Below are positions 1-10,192 of a DNA stretch of 64,000 nucleotides, piece after piece. A model generated the notes under the pieces. The model had not been told where the DNA came from. It did no database searches and was given only the letters and a program-made list of their open reading frames with translations. The stretch is from assembly GCA_036426205.1 (NCBI GenBank), contig CM071568.1, positions 53,741,146-53,805,145 of the forward strand, read 5' to 3'. Position 1 is the first letter of the stretch. Each line of letters starts with the position of its first letter. The position numbers and the translations under genes are program-made. The DNA comes from Ascaphus truei (taxonomy: Eukaryota; Chordata; Amphibia; Anura; Ascaphidae).

Positions 1-1137
1 TCCCTAGCCGAGCATCACCTCTCTGCGCCTGCGTGCCTAATTTTCCTATTGTTGGCTTTGAGTCACCTCTCTGTAATCCTCTTTGGGAAGGGAGCTAGCT
101 GATGATTACTGCGCATGACTCACCCATCCACCCCCCCAACCCTTTGAGGCTCTGTTTACGGTAACGCTTTTGATAACCCCTTCTCGAATTTGATATGTAA
201 ATCTGATTTGCACAGCACTGTGAAATTGAGAGTTAAAAAAAACCATTATCTGATTCATGTTGTTGATGCAGTAAATTACCACTTTTTGGTCATTCTTTCT
301 TTTTCTTTTGTGTAGGTGTGGGGGGGGGGGGTTGTCAATGATTATGATTATCATGAATGTAAAGAAATATTTATTTTATTTTATCAATAACAAAAAATAC
401 AAATATACAAATAATCATGAATAATACAAAATGCAATCTTTATTCAGTTCTTCTGTCAGATGAAAATTGAGGGTCGTGGATAATCATGAATAATGCATAT
501 TGATAATAATAATAATTAATAATATATAAAATATAATAATATATAAATATATAATATAATTGTTTCCGTCTTTATCTTCTTCCTCATTATGTGTACAGTA
601 CAGTAGTTCATTGAGAGAGGAGAGGTTTTGTGTACATCATGACTGCAGTTTAGATACACTTAACTGTACAAACAGTTCACAAACTTTACACGATACACCC
701 CCTCTCCACCAGTCCATTCTTATTTTCTGAAAAGACAAGAAAACAAAAAATTAGTGCAGTTATGTGCATACTGTATTATGGCATTGTGTGCTGTACAGTA
801 CTGTCAAACTAGTCTATACTGGCACTACTGTATACTGTAACTTCTGTTAAATACTTCGCAACCAGATGGCTGGTGCTGCTCTCTCAGGAAAGAAAATAAT
901 TTAGCAGTTAGGTGCATATTATGGCATTGTGTACTGTATAGCTACTCCATATTGGACAACAGTATGCAGTTAGTACTGTCAAACTAGTCTATACTGGAAC
1001 TACTGTATACTGTGACTACTGTTAAATACTTTGTAACCAGATGGCTGGTGCTGCTCTCTCAGGGGAAAAAAAATCTGTGCCATACTTACCTGTATCATAC
1101 TGTTCTTACAATACTACAGTACAGTACTATACCATAC

Positions 1138-1360
1138 TACCTTCCTGATGCTTGCCCATTACACGCGATCACAATGGGCAACACAATTGCAATATGGTCA
1201 ATATATTTATTGCAACGTTCCACGGTGAGTACATCGTTCCAAAAACTCAGTATGCCTTGCACCAACTCATCCGTTTTGGAGGGTTTCACGACTTTTTTAT
1301 ATGGTCCTTCAGCTGATGCCAGACCATTTCGATAGGATTGAAGTCTGGCGATCTGTTATT
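1138..1360 (-). pseudogene. Remnant of last transposase exon
   Basis: On the minus strand this matches the last exon of the intron-containing DDE transposase at 42086-42307. It covers the stretch from the SPDFHPIEMVW-like motif, which holds the third catalytic acid, to the stop codon. The upstream intron is partly retained up to about 1425, where the internal deletion begins. No start or other catalytic residues are present, so it cannot encode an active enzyme. Confidence 0.75.
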
Positions 1361-1425
1361 GGAGGGAGGGGAAAAAAAAGGACAATTAGCTAAAGAGATA
1401 CAGTACACAGTAAAAGCAGTGGGAA

Positions 1426-1711
1426 AAATGATGAGTGGTGGTTTACCTCAGAAGTATGACATGTTAATTTTTAAGCACCACGTGTCCTACTTGGTATACT
1501 GCGGGTGGGCCACCAATGTAAACTACGAAGGAAATTGCGAAAAAAGGGCGTACCTGAAAATTTAAGAAGGACTATTGCGGAGGAATTGCGGCGCTATTTT
1601 TCAATTTCAGATCCTTTAATGAAAATCGTTCGAGACTCCATTAATGGCATTTTGCGCCATAAAAGGCATCGGCCCTGGAAGGACAATCTGGTGGGGATCG
1701 AATTTGCGTGA
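1426..1711 (+). pseudogene. Remnant of BEN-like accessory gene (C-terminal domain)
   Basis: The plus-strand translation reproduces the C-terminal ~95 residues of the 267-residue protein at 39310-40113, including the segments GLPQKYDMLIFKHHVSYLV, RRTIAEELRRYFSISDP and RPWKDNLVGIEFA. A 1-bp frame change near 1545 separates the two halves. The N-terminal part is deleted. After the stop at 1709-1711 come several AATAAA-type signals (1772, 1807, 1904), as expected for a 3' end. Retention in a second copy supports this being a genuine gene of the transposon. Confidence 0.7.
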
Positions 1712-1939
1712 CTGTTCAACTGTTGTTTATTTTTTGTAAATGTTTTTGTAAATGTTTTGACTTTCTGTACTTTAATAAAGGAGATGTTGCGTTTTTGTAA
1801 TTTTATGAATAAAGAATTTTTTTTTTAACACCATACTGTTGTGCTGTACATGTTTTGACTTTCTGTACTTTAATAACGGAGATGTTGCGTGTTTTAACTT
1901 GTATTAATAAAGAAATGTTTTTCCTTACTGTACACATGA

Positions 1940-2043
1940 CCTGCATAATTCCAGTCCCCGAGGGCCGCAAACAGGCCCGGTTTTCAAGGTTATCCTTAAA
2001 ACCGGGGCTGTTTGCGGCCCTCGAGGACTGGAGTTGTGCAGGC
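1940..2043. mobile_element. Short hairpin MITE inside the transposon copy
   Basis: An imperfect palindrome with arms containing CCTCGAGGGCCGCAAACAGG and its complement around a ~13-base loop. A homologous hairpin sits at the corresponding place in the fuller copy (38914-39014), so it was present in their common ancestor. There is no coding potential. Confidence 0.75.
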
Positions 2044-2619
2044 CTGACTCACTGTAAATGTTTTGACTTTCTGTACATAAATGTTTTCACTAGCAGTAAA
2101 CCACACACCTGTTGATGTTTTGAATTGCTGTATACTTAAAATGTTTTTACATTGTATTTGTAAATAAATGTTTTTGTACTTACTCCACCAATAAAAGAAA
2201 ATGTTGATTTGTTTTAAATTGTTCCATTGTCTCCTTTTATACTGTAACAAAATACAGTGTTTCTAGAACATACTGTACACTACTGTCCAGGCATACTGTA
2301 CTGTATACTGTAGGCATGTTCAGTATTGTACATCACAAGAGTATTAAAACAATACATGCTGTACGGATATAGAATACACATATGTACTGGAATACATGTA
2401 GAATAAAAGTATACTATTTATTTTTCGGGTTTATTATACAGTATATATAAAAAAAAAGTATTGTATACGGTCTGAAAACAACAGCATACTGTTTCAGGTT
2501 TTCTATGAAGCTCTCAGTTACAGTATTCTATCCTAATCAATAACGGCCACTAAACTGTTGACTCCGGTACGTGTTTTTTTTAAATCAGATTCAGCAATGT
2601 GCAGGCATTGTAACACAAA

Positions 2620-3570
2620 GCGATATTATCCATCGAAATCCCTCCATTTGCCGTTTTCCGCATGAGATGACAAAGTTTTCTTTTTTTCTTTTTGAGATAA
2701 AATGGAGGATACAGTGAAACAGGTCCTCCCTGTCTTTTTTGTGAACAAATAAATCCTAGGCCCAAAGGTCAAAAACCATCTCTCCATCATATTGCACCCG
2801 CAGATGGCCCATGGTTATTTAGTCATTGCAAATTGATAACATTGGTCCCTTACCATCAGGGAACAATGGGTTAAAATATGCTTTGATTGTGGTAGATGTA
2901 TTTTCAAAATAGGTTGAAGGCATTCCAGTCAGAAAAGATGATGCAGTTACTACAGCACGAGTTTTATGGGATCATGGTTTTTCCAGATGGGGATTCCCAC
3001 GTATTCTTGAATAAGATAAGGATACTCATTTCGTAGGTCAGGTTATGAAAGCGACATGTGACATTTTGGAAATAGAGCTCATGTTCCTTATCATTCCTAA
3101 TTAGCGGGTATTGTAGAGCGCATGAATAGGACTTTAAAATCAGGAATTACAAAAAATATTGCTTGACAAAGGTAGCACATGGGTACAAGCACTACCTGCT
3201 GGTCTAATGAGCATTAGAGAAACAAGTTCTTGTGCAACTCGGTACACACCTTTTGAACTCATAACAATTACAAAAATTATACTAACCTTTCCACTTGAAC
3301 CATTTCTGTCCACTACATAGAAATACGCTATTGCTAAAAGTCAATGGTTGTTATCGCTCCAAAATAATCTTGAAACTATTTTACCGCAACAGATGACTCC
3401 TCCTGTTTTTTTTTTATTTGTTAAGGAAGGGCAGGTAATGATAAACACTTTCAGAAAAATAGGTCCATGGCAAGCAAATTGGGAAGGACTTCACAATATC
3501 ATTGATATTATGGGACAAGTATTGTTATGTCTACAACGGTCACTTGATTCTGTGCGTAATAGATAACAGA
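2620..3570 (+). pseudogene. pol: Endogenous retrovirus pol remnant (integrase)
   Basis: Three-frame reading gives a broken retroviral integrase. Recognisable parts in order are the end of the HHCC zinc-binding region (CLFC followed by EQINPRPKGQKP, about 2735-2790), the start of the catalytic core (VDVFSK near 2890), the segment around THFVGQV near 3030, the region of the third catalytic acid near 3110-3130, and a C-terminal part ending about 3565. Stops and frameshifts interrupt it throughout, for example a stop replacing the residue after VDVFSK. Reverse transcriptase, gag and clear LTRs are not visible beside it. The family is consistent with vertebrate ERVs of the gamma/epsilon type, but class is not certain. 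It is dead. Confidence 0.7.
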
Positions 3571-3574
3571 GTTT

Positions 3575-3883
3575 TTGGATCCACATAGATCAACGCAAAT
3601 TATACGTTTCAAAATAAGGATACTACATTGGATTTTTACAGGTGATTATATGATGGACGACGACTGGTATTTAATAATCAGACGAAAAAGAATCAACACA
3701 ATCTACATTATAAAAAAACAATTCAACACCAGATGTTATATTCTGATCTACATCCTGTCAATCCTGACAGTGTGTGCCGTTATTGCCATTATCTATGGGA
3801 CTGAACATTTTTTCATTTTATTAGGAAATAAGAACAATGGGACTATTGTGAACAAAGAATGTGCTGCGCTATTCAAACAATAA
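3575..3883 (+). pseudogene. Possible env-leader ORF of the adjacent ERV
   Basis: A 102-codon open frame directly downstream of the integrase remnant. It has a basic N-terminal half and one clear hydrophobic segment (around residues 50-68, YILIYILSILTVCAVIAII) followed by a polar tail. Position after pol and a single membrane anchor fit the beginning of a retroviral envelope leader, but I see no further envelope sequence, furin-type site or fusion region. This is inference from position only, and it could be a chance ORF. Confidence 0.35.
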
Positions 3884-4423
3884 TAATAAAAAAGAAAAAT
3901 ACAGTATGTGTATATTAAATTGTGAATGCAATGTATTGGCCGTATAAATTACGTGACCTAAAACTTACTTAAACTTAATTGTTCTAGTGTGGTCATGCGG
4001 CTGCCCAAAGAAAAGGTAACTCTGACTACCCTAGTCAGATGTGAAATAGTGAGGGAAAAGTGTTACCAAGTGGCGCCTGTACTATACTAGATGTGATAAC
4101 AAAATATAACAAACACACTTTGTAACAAATACAACCATAGGAATCAAAAAATATCCTGTTGAGTGTTAATCCCAATTAGTCCAATGCTGGTAAATGGATC
4201 CAGATGGAATGCAGCACATGAAAAAAGTAAAAGAAGGCAAACATAGTATAATACTGTAATTGAATAGCAAGATAATCTATTGTAGAAGGAATGGTAATTT
4301 CCTTAGAGGTAGGAAATAGTCGAGAGTAAGATGAAAATAGATACATTTAATATTCAATAAAAATAAACATAAAAAAATCGGCTCCACTTCTCACGCTGGC
4401 AAAAATTGAAATCCTGGGTCCCA
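3884..4423. other. Unassigned AT-rich stretch
   Basis: No coding, RNA or clear repeat structure recognised between the ERV debris and the gypsy remnant. There is a run of AATAAAAATAAACAT near 4357-4371. Confidence 0.4.
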
Positions 4424-4561
4424 GGAATGGGGTAAAATGAAATATCTTGTTCCCAAAACGAATTGTTGTAAAACAAAGTCTCTAGGACCAATTTCCCAGG
4501 AGCGGGAGTTGCTTGCGAAAAGAGCCTGAAACAGTCCTCGTCAGCAGTGCAACTGGGTTGG

Positions 4562-5637
4562 CTACCAGCAATAGCTGCTTCCTAAAGTACACACCCTGGT
4601 TACCACTAGCCGACTTCTTCCTGTCCAGACTCTATCTAACCTGGTAGAACCTTGCTCCTTATACAGAAGCCCACAGTGCCACAGAAAGTGGTTTGACCCT
4701 TCACTCGCCCTAGACTCGGACACCCGAAGTCTCACACCTTCCAAGCTGGGGTCAGCTTTCACCACATCCCTAAACCCTGTTCCAAACACTTACCACCCAC
4801 CCTTAGTCTTTAAGTCAGGGGGAACAGGAACAGGTAAAGGGAACAGTAAGTTAATCTCTGGTCGCGACTCACTCTGGCTTACATGGCTGGTCTCCACTGA
4901 GACCGCTGGAACAGTTGGTCCCAAATGCAGGGGGACAGGGGTTTGTTCCGCTGCGATCCTTGATGACTGGCTCCTAGTAATCGCTGCAACAGGAGCCAGC
5001 TCTGCTGTGAACACACAGGTTACATGCCCCAGGTCATAACCGAGCAAAACTTTGGCATCTAACCCAGGCAATACCCCCACCTCCCTCATGTCACGTCCGC
5101 ATCCCAATCCAAAAAGACCCAGGCAACCTGGAGTGACCACGGTCCTCCATATGGCAAGATCAATTGCATCCCGGTACCAGGAGTAAATCCTTTGGTTGGA
5201 CCATATCAGGTCGGACCAGGGTAAAGGTGGCACCGGAGTCGAGCAAGCCGTCCGCTTGGCGATCTCCAATGGTCACCCTCCGCAGATGTTTCTGCTGGAC
5301 ATCATTAGATTACAACCTGACAGGTGCAACCTGATGCCTCTCTGTCTCCACTGCTGGTCCCGGGGAAGCAAGTGCAGTTCTATCTATGGACATCCCTCTG
5401 TGGGTTGATTCTGCAACTGGACTTGGTTCCTCTGTGTGTGCCAGTCGCACCTGGGCAACCAGCCTCACAGCTGGAGAACATTGCCCCTGATGGGGTCCAC
5501 CGGACTTGACACGGTCTGGACAGTCAGGTCTGATGTGACCCACTTTGTTGCAGAGATAGCATCTCCTCTCGTGCTTAAACTCTACAGCTTTTGAAACCCT
5601 GTTCTCTGCTGCAGGCTTGTGTACCCACTGAAGAGTT
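4562..5637 (-). pseudogene. Gypsy gag zinc knuckle, protease and pre-integrase remnant
   Basis: Minus-strand reading finds a CCHC knuckle (CYLCNKVGHIRPDC, about 5535-5580). After a frameshift comes the aspartic protease signature ADGLLDSGATFTLVR (about 5215-5262), then VLLGYDLGHVTCVF, matching the usual VLLGxDLG strand of gypsy proteases. Then, after another frame change, come KADPSLEGVRLR and SNHFLWHCGLLY near 4580-4760, a stretch typical just upstream of the integrase zinc finger. RT and RNase H should lie between protease and this segment and are absent, so the copy carries a large internal deletion as well as frameshifts. Confidence 0.65.
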
Positions 5638-7010
5638 ACATAGTTACATAGTTGCATAGTAGATGAGGTTGAAAAAAGACGTAGGTCCATCAAGTTCAAC
5701 CTATGCTAAATTTAGACAACAGATACTTTATCCTATATCTATACTTACTTATTGATCCAGAGGAAGGCAAACAAAAAACCCGATTAAGGGGAAAAATTAA
5801 TTCCTTCCTGACTCCAAGAATTGGCAATCGGATTAATACCTGGATCAAAATCCTTCGCCTGTATACTTATTTGGTATATCCCTGTATACCTTTCCCATCT
5901 AAAAAGATGTCCAACCTTTTTTTGAACAAATCTATTGTATCTGCCATCACAGTCTCCATGGGTAATGAATTCCACATTTTAACTGCCCTTACTGTAAAGA
6001 ACCCTTTCCTTTGTTACTGGTGAAATTTCCTTTCCTCCAACCTTAAGGGATGACCCGAGTCCTTAGTACTGCCCGTGGGATGAATAGTTCTTTTGAAAGC
6101 TCCTTGTATTGTCCCTGAATATATTTGTATATAGTTATCATATCCCCTCTTAGATGCCTCTAATGTAAATAAATCTAATTTAGATAGCCTCTCCTCATAA
6201 GTTAGAATGTCCATCCCCTTTATTAATTTGGTGGCTCTTCTCTGCACTCTCTCTAGTTCCATAATGTCTTTTCTTAGGATTGGTGCCAAAAATTGTACTC
6301 CATATTCAAGGTGTGGTCTTACTAATGCTTTGTAAAGGGGCATAATTATGTTTACTTCCCTTCCATCCATTGCCCGTTTGATGCTAGATAAGATCTTGTT
6401 TGCCTTTGCAGCTACTGCATGACATTGGGCACTATTGCTAAGCCTGCTGTCTACAAGCACTCCTAAATCCTTCTCCATCAAGGATTCCCCCAATATATCT
6501 CCATTTAATTTGTAAGTCGCCTTTTTATTCTTGCATCACAAATGCATAACCTTACATTTATCTGTATTAAACCTCATTTGCCATTTACCTGCCCCTGTTT
6601 CCAGTTTCTCCAAGTCCTTCTGAAGAGAAATTACATTCTGCTCTGATTCTATTACCTTACACAATTTAGTATCATCAGCAAAGATGCCAACCTCAAGGTC
6701 ATTAATAAACAAGTTAAAAAGCAGGGGTCCCAGTACCGATCCCTGAGGTACTCCACTCACGACTTTAGCCCAACCTGAAAAAGCTCCATTTATGTCAACC
6801 CTCTGTTGTCTGTCCTTTAACCAGTTTTCAATCCAGGTGCATATATTATTACTGAGTCCAATTTTCTTTATTTTGTACACCAACCTCTTGTGTGAAACCG
6901 TATCAAAAGCCTTTGCAAAATCTAAGTAGACCACATCAACTGCATTACCCTGGTTTAAATTCCTACTTACCTCCTCAAAGAAACAAATAAGGTTAGTTTG
7001 GCAAGATCTT
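5637..7010 (-). mobile_element. CR1-type LINE, 5' truncated, inserted in gypsy gag
   Basis: The minus-strand ORF at 6934-6536 has the RT palm signatures YLDFAKAFDTVSH, SGVPQGSVLGPLLF and FADDTKL, with the second aspartate of the FADD box present. The ORF at 6493-6014 is the typical C-terminal tail, with SLMEKDLGVLVDSRL, PLYKALVRPHLEYG and RRATKLIKG. The two lie in different frames, so the ORF is broken by a frameshift near 6500-6535. The 3' end on the left is the short repeat GTTACATAGTTACATAG at about 5635-5653. The 5' end is cut near 7010, inside the fingers/palm region, where gypsy gag sequence resumes. Endonuclease is absent, so the copy is dead on arrival. Confidence 0.85.
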
Positions 7011-7014
7011 GCTT

Positions 7015-7940
7015 GGCTGCCTTGGCTGGCACAGCCGGTTTCTTGGAAGCCCTTCTCTTCTCTTGTCCATTAAAGAGCGACTGCATACATTCATCAGCCA
7101 TCCTGGCAGGTTCCACATGGGTCTTAGGTGTATGGTCAAAGACCCATGCCCTCATGTCCGAGGGGCACTGCTGCAATAACTGTTCCTGGAAAATCAAGTC
7201 CAGCAAAGTGTGGTATTTTGTAGCACCACAACCCTCCACCCACTGAGTGCCCTACCTTGCCATGCGGGGACCATACTGGACATAGGACTGCTTGGGGTAA
7301 CTTTCCCCTGTCCTGAACTTGCCCCAGTATGCTTCTGGGCTGAGGGCATACTGCAACAGCAGCAAAGCTTTGACATGTTGGTAATCATCCCGATCTTCTC
7401 GTCAGATGGACTGCATGGTTTCTTTAGCTATCCCAGACAATAAGGGGTGCATTCTCAGCATCCAATCCCATTCTGGCACCCAGTATCTCCGACACTGTGT
7501 TTCAAAGTCTGTGAGAAAACCGTCGATTTTGTCAGTGTCACAGATAAACTTGTTGAAACTGAGATGATCCAATTGGGGGACAGCTTGCTCTCCATTGACC
7601 AAGTGAGAGTGAGGGGACACTTGTCCGTGTACAGCTGCCAGCATCCAAATTCTCTCATCTGCTGTAGCTCTTTTCCCCCATGAGGTAAGATGTGCTGTGA
7701 GTCCAGGGTTAGCGAGTTCAGTAGCCACGGGGACTATCCCTCCCGCATCCCCAAGACCCAGTCCTTCATCATTATCCTGGTGAGCACCCTCTCCCTCCCC
7801 CTGTCCATCTCCCGCCGGGACTGGAAGAATGTCCAGCACCCCGGGCTGAAGTGTAATCACTCCGGCTGCAGCGACGGGCTCCATGCCCTCAGGATAAGCA
7901 ATGCCTGCTTTATGCCGTTCCAAATCCTCCATTTGCATCT
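7015..7940 (-). pseudogene. gag: Gypsy gag (SCAN-like) remnant
   Basis: Minus-strand frames give an N-terminal acidic and proline-rich part (7938-7402). It is followed by DKIDGFLTDFETQCRRYW, the usual start of the helical gag/SCAN-like capsid domain of gypsy elements. After a frameshift, the block LLDLIFQEQLLQQCPSDMRA (7239-7015) is typical of the SCAN-like second half. The C-terminal part is displaced to 5637 and below by the CR1 insertion. It is non-functional. Confidence 0.65.
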
Positions 7941-8289
7941 TTGACCAACCAGCTGTCGGTAAGCTATAACCCTCACACCGGACAATGATCCGGACACAAT
8001 CCCAAGTCCGGAATCGTCCTGCCTAATTGTCCATGTTTCACCCGCAGGCAAAAAGTTATGGGACAAAGGGTGACTGTATTTTTTTGTGCTCTTGCAAACC
8101 GTGTGTATGCTACTGTAACTCTTGGTTTGGGAGCTCGCAACTTTTGAGTCTCCATCTATGCTACAGGATCTTGCAGGATACTATACTGTAGGCTCAATCA
8201 GATCCTGCCGCTGCCACCAGAAAAAAGCCTGCCACGGTAGACCAGAACTTTTAACACCAAAATACCTGGATCCTTTGAGAAAAGCAAGA

Positions 8290-9650
8290 GATAAAATAAA
8301 TTGTTATTTATTTACAGAATGAACACACACAGCTTGGTTTACAATTACAACGAAAATACACTTACTAGAATGGGGTAAAACAAAATATCTTGTTCCCAAA
8401 ATGAAATGTTGCAAAACAAAGAACTCTAGGAGCAATTTCCCAAGAGCGAGAGTTGCTCACGAAAAGAGCCTGAAACTGTCCTCGGTCAGCAGCGCAACTT
8501 GCCACTGCTGTTTACTCCGCCAGAGCTGCTTCTTTCGTTCTGTTCCCGTAGTAATGGACCTTGGAACTTTAGTTCTAACGAACTGTTGAAGCTTAGCTGA
8601 ATCTTTGTTACGATGTTACAAATCTCTTAAAGCATGATGACTCTTAGGTGAATCTGTTACAGCATGATGACTCTCTTCCTGATGGGCTTCACGGGTTCTT
8701 ATGGGTTAACATTCCTATATACAACTAGTACGGCCTATCTCTCCGTCGGAATATTTCCGTCCCCCTATCACGGAGTTGCTAATACTTTGCAAACCTGGCA
8801 GAGGAGGCTTCTCATTCTGCTCTGGGCACGTGCAAACTTTGCCCCTTTGCATATGAGACCCTGCCCCTCTTACCTGGTGCCGCTCAGTCTGGGCAGGGTG
8901 ACATCTTGCCAGGATGGCTTATTGAAGTTCTCTTCCCCTACCAAGCAAGCTAACAAATGGTTTAACACCTCCATATACTGGTTTGCCTTTGAAGCTTTGA
9001 GGGTGGAGTAGTCACTCTGTCTCCCATGTAAATGGATTTTTATCCCTACTGAACATTACTGTAATTTAAAAACATATAACTCTCACCTTATACCTGGTGA
9101 GAGATGTACTGAACCCCACACTGTGTTCTGGGGTTTGTGAGCATATACCGGGGTACCGTGAATGTGATTCATCCCCCTGCCCGATCTTACTATTCTGGTC
9201 TGTGCTGAAGCAGGGAGATTTGGCAGTGAGCTGCAAACTGCTTCCTAGGGAGGATTTTATCCAGTGGTCTATGTTCCTCATGTCCTCAGGAATCTGGGGG
9301 GATTCCTGAGTACATGTTTCGTGGTAACCCACAACACTGTCCCCCTTCTACCAAAACACACCCTGACAACATTTTACCATAAAATCACCCCTGAAACTCA
9401 CGCCCTGCACATCTCCGCTGGTTGGCACTCCTGGAACAGTAAAAATATGCATCATCTTTATTACAAATGCAGTTACATGCCATGATTGGGTTGAAGAGCT
9501 GACAATCACAATTCCCCCATATCGCTCAGGGGCACCGAGCCGGGCATAATACCTTTATTATTGGCCTGGATACCCATTCACCGTCACAGTGGCCCCTCTC
9601 TCCCAGGGTTTAAGGTTGCCCCTCCCCACTTTCCAAGTGAACAGGTCTTG
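8290..9650 (-). repeat. LTR-like flank of the gypsy element
   Basis: Non-coding sequence upstream of gag on the minus strand. Its first part (8380-8500) matches 4430-4545 at the other side of the element, which is the main reason to call it LTR. Precise TG/CA ends were not established. The short ORFs in it are chance frames. Confidence 0.45.
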
Positions 9651-9929
9651 CATGAAGCTGTTGTGACAGATCCAATATTCTAATTCTTCCTCTAACTATA
9701 GAGGTAAATAAGAATCTAAATCATAGTGTTAGGACCTGCTAATGGTCATGGCTTGAAAAGGCTGGCAAGCTTATAACACTTTGGTCAAAGGGTTTAACTA
9801 AATGACACTTTTTCAAGAGTTTAATAGTTATGTCACTGTGTATTTTTGTCATATTGGATGTAGCTTTGGGCTTCTTTGTTTTTTTTTTGTATAAATATAT
9901 GTATGTGTATGTGTATGTATATGTATGTA

Positions 9930-10064
9930 CAGTGGTTGACAAATCACCAAAAAATCTACTCGCCACCTAGTACCAAACGTGTGCTGCTTGGGCCAATATT
10001 TACTCGCCCGGGGGTTAAATCCACTCGCCCGAGGCGAGCAAATGTATAGGTTTGTCGAACACTG
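9930..10064. mobile_element. hAT-type MITE, copy 1
   Basis: A ~135-bp element with terminal inverted repeats CAGTGGTTGACAAA and TTTGTCGAACACTG. The interior is rich in ACTCGCCC/GGGCGAG words. The left flank is TGTATGTA and the right flank TGTATATG, an approximate 8-bp target duplication. The duplicate copy at 14224 shows an exact one. Confidence 0.75.
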
Positions 10065-10078
10065 TGTATATGTATTGT

Positions 10079-10190
10079 GGAGCCGGGGGTATTTTATATA
10101 CTGTATGTATTGGGGAAGTGGGGGTATAATTCATATGTATTGGGGAGGTGGGGGTATATTTTATATGTATTGGGGATATTGATCTGCCAG
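10079..10190. repeat. ~30-bp minisatellite at the duplication junction
   Basis: About three copies of TGTATTGGGGAAGTGGGGGT plus an AT-rich tail, period about 30 bp. It ends exactly where the second copy of the CR1/gypsy block begins at about 10193. Confidence 0.7.
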
Positions 10191-10192
10191 CA

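Larger units (their letters stand above)
1..2450 (-). mobile_element. Internally deleted copy of the giant Tc1/mariner-type transposon
   Basis: Positions 1-1425 are the reverse complement of roughly 42020-43430, including the last transposase exon. Positions 1426-2450 are the reverse complement of about 38423-39600. The sequence between those two blocks in the fuller copy, about 2.4 kb with the transposase N-terminus, is missing, so the join near 1425 is an internal deletion. The left end runs off the window. Homology stops near 2450 at the motif TTATTATACAGTAT, and the right flank is unrelated to the fuller copy. The segment shows the same density of TACTGTA/TACAGTA words as the fuller copy. 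It is non-autonomous. Confidence 0.85.
4424..9650 (-). mobile_element. Ty3/gypsy LTR retrotransposon remnant split by a CR1 LINE
   Basis: Read on the minus strand, the element runs from an LTR-like region at the right (about 8290-9650), through gag (7015-7940) and zinc knuckle (about 5535-5600), to a protease with DSGAT motif (about 5226-5260) and a segment that normally precedes integrase (4562-4789). RT, RNase H and most of integrase are missing. A ~115-bp stretch at 4430-4545 is close to 8380-8500, as expected for the shared part of two LTRs. A CR1 LINE interrupts gag between its SCAN-like part and the zinc knuckle (5637-7010). Confidence 0.7.
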
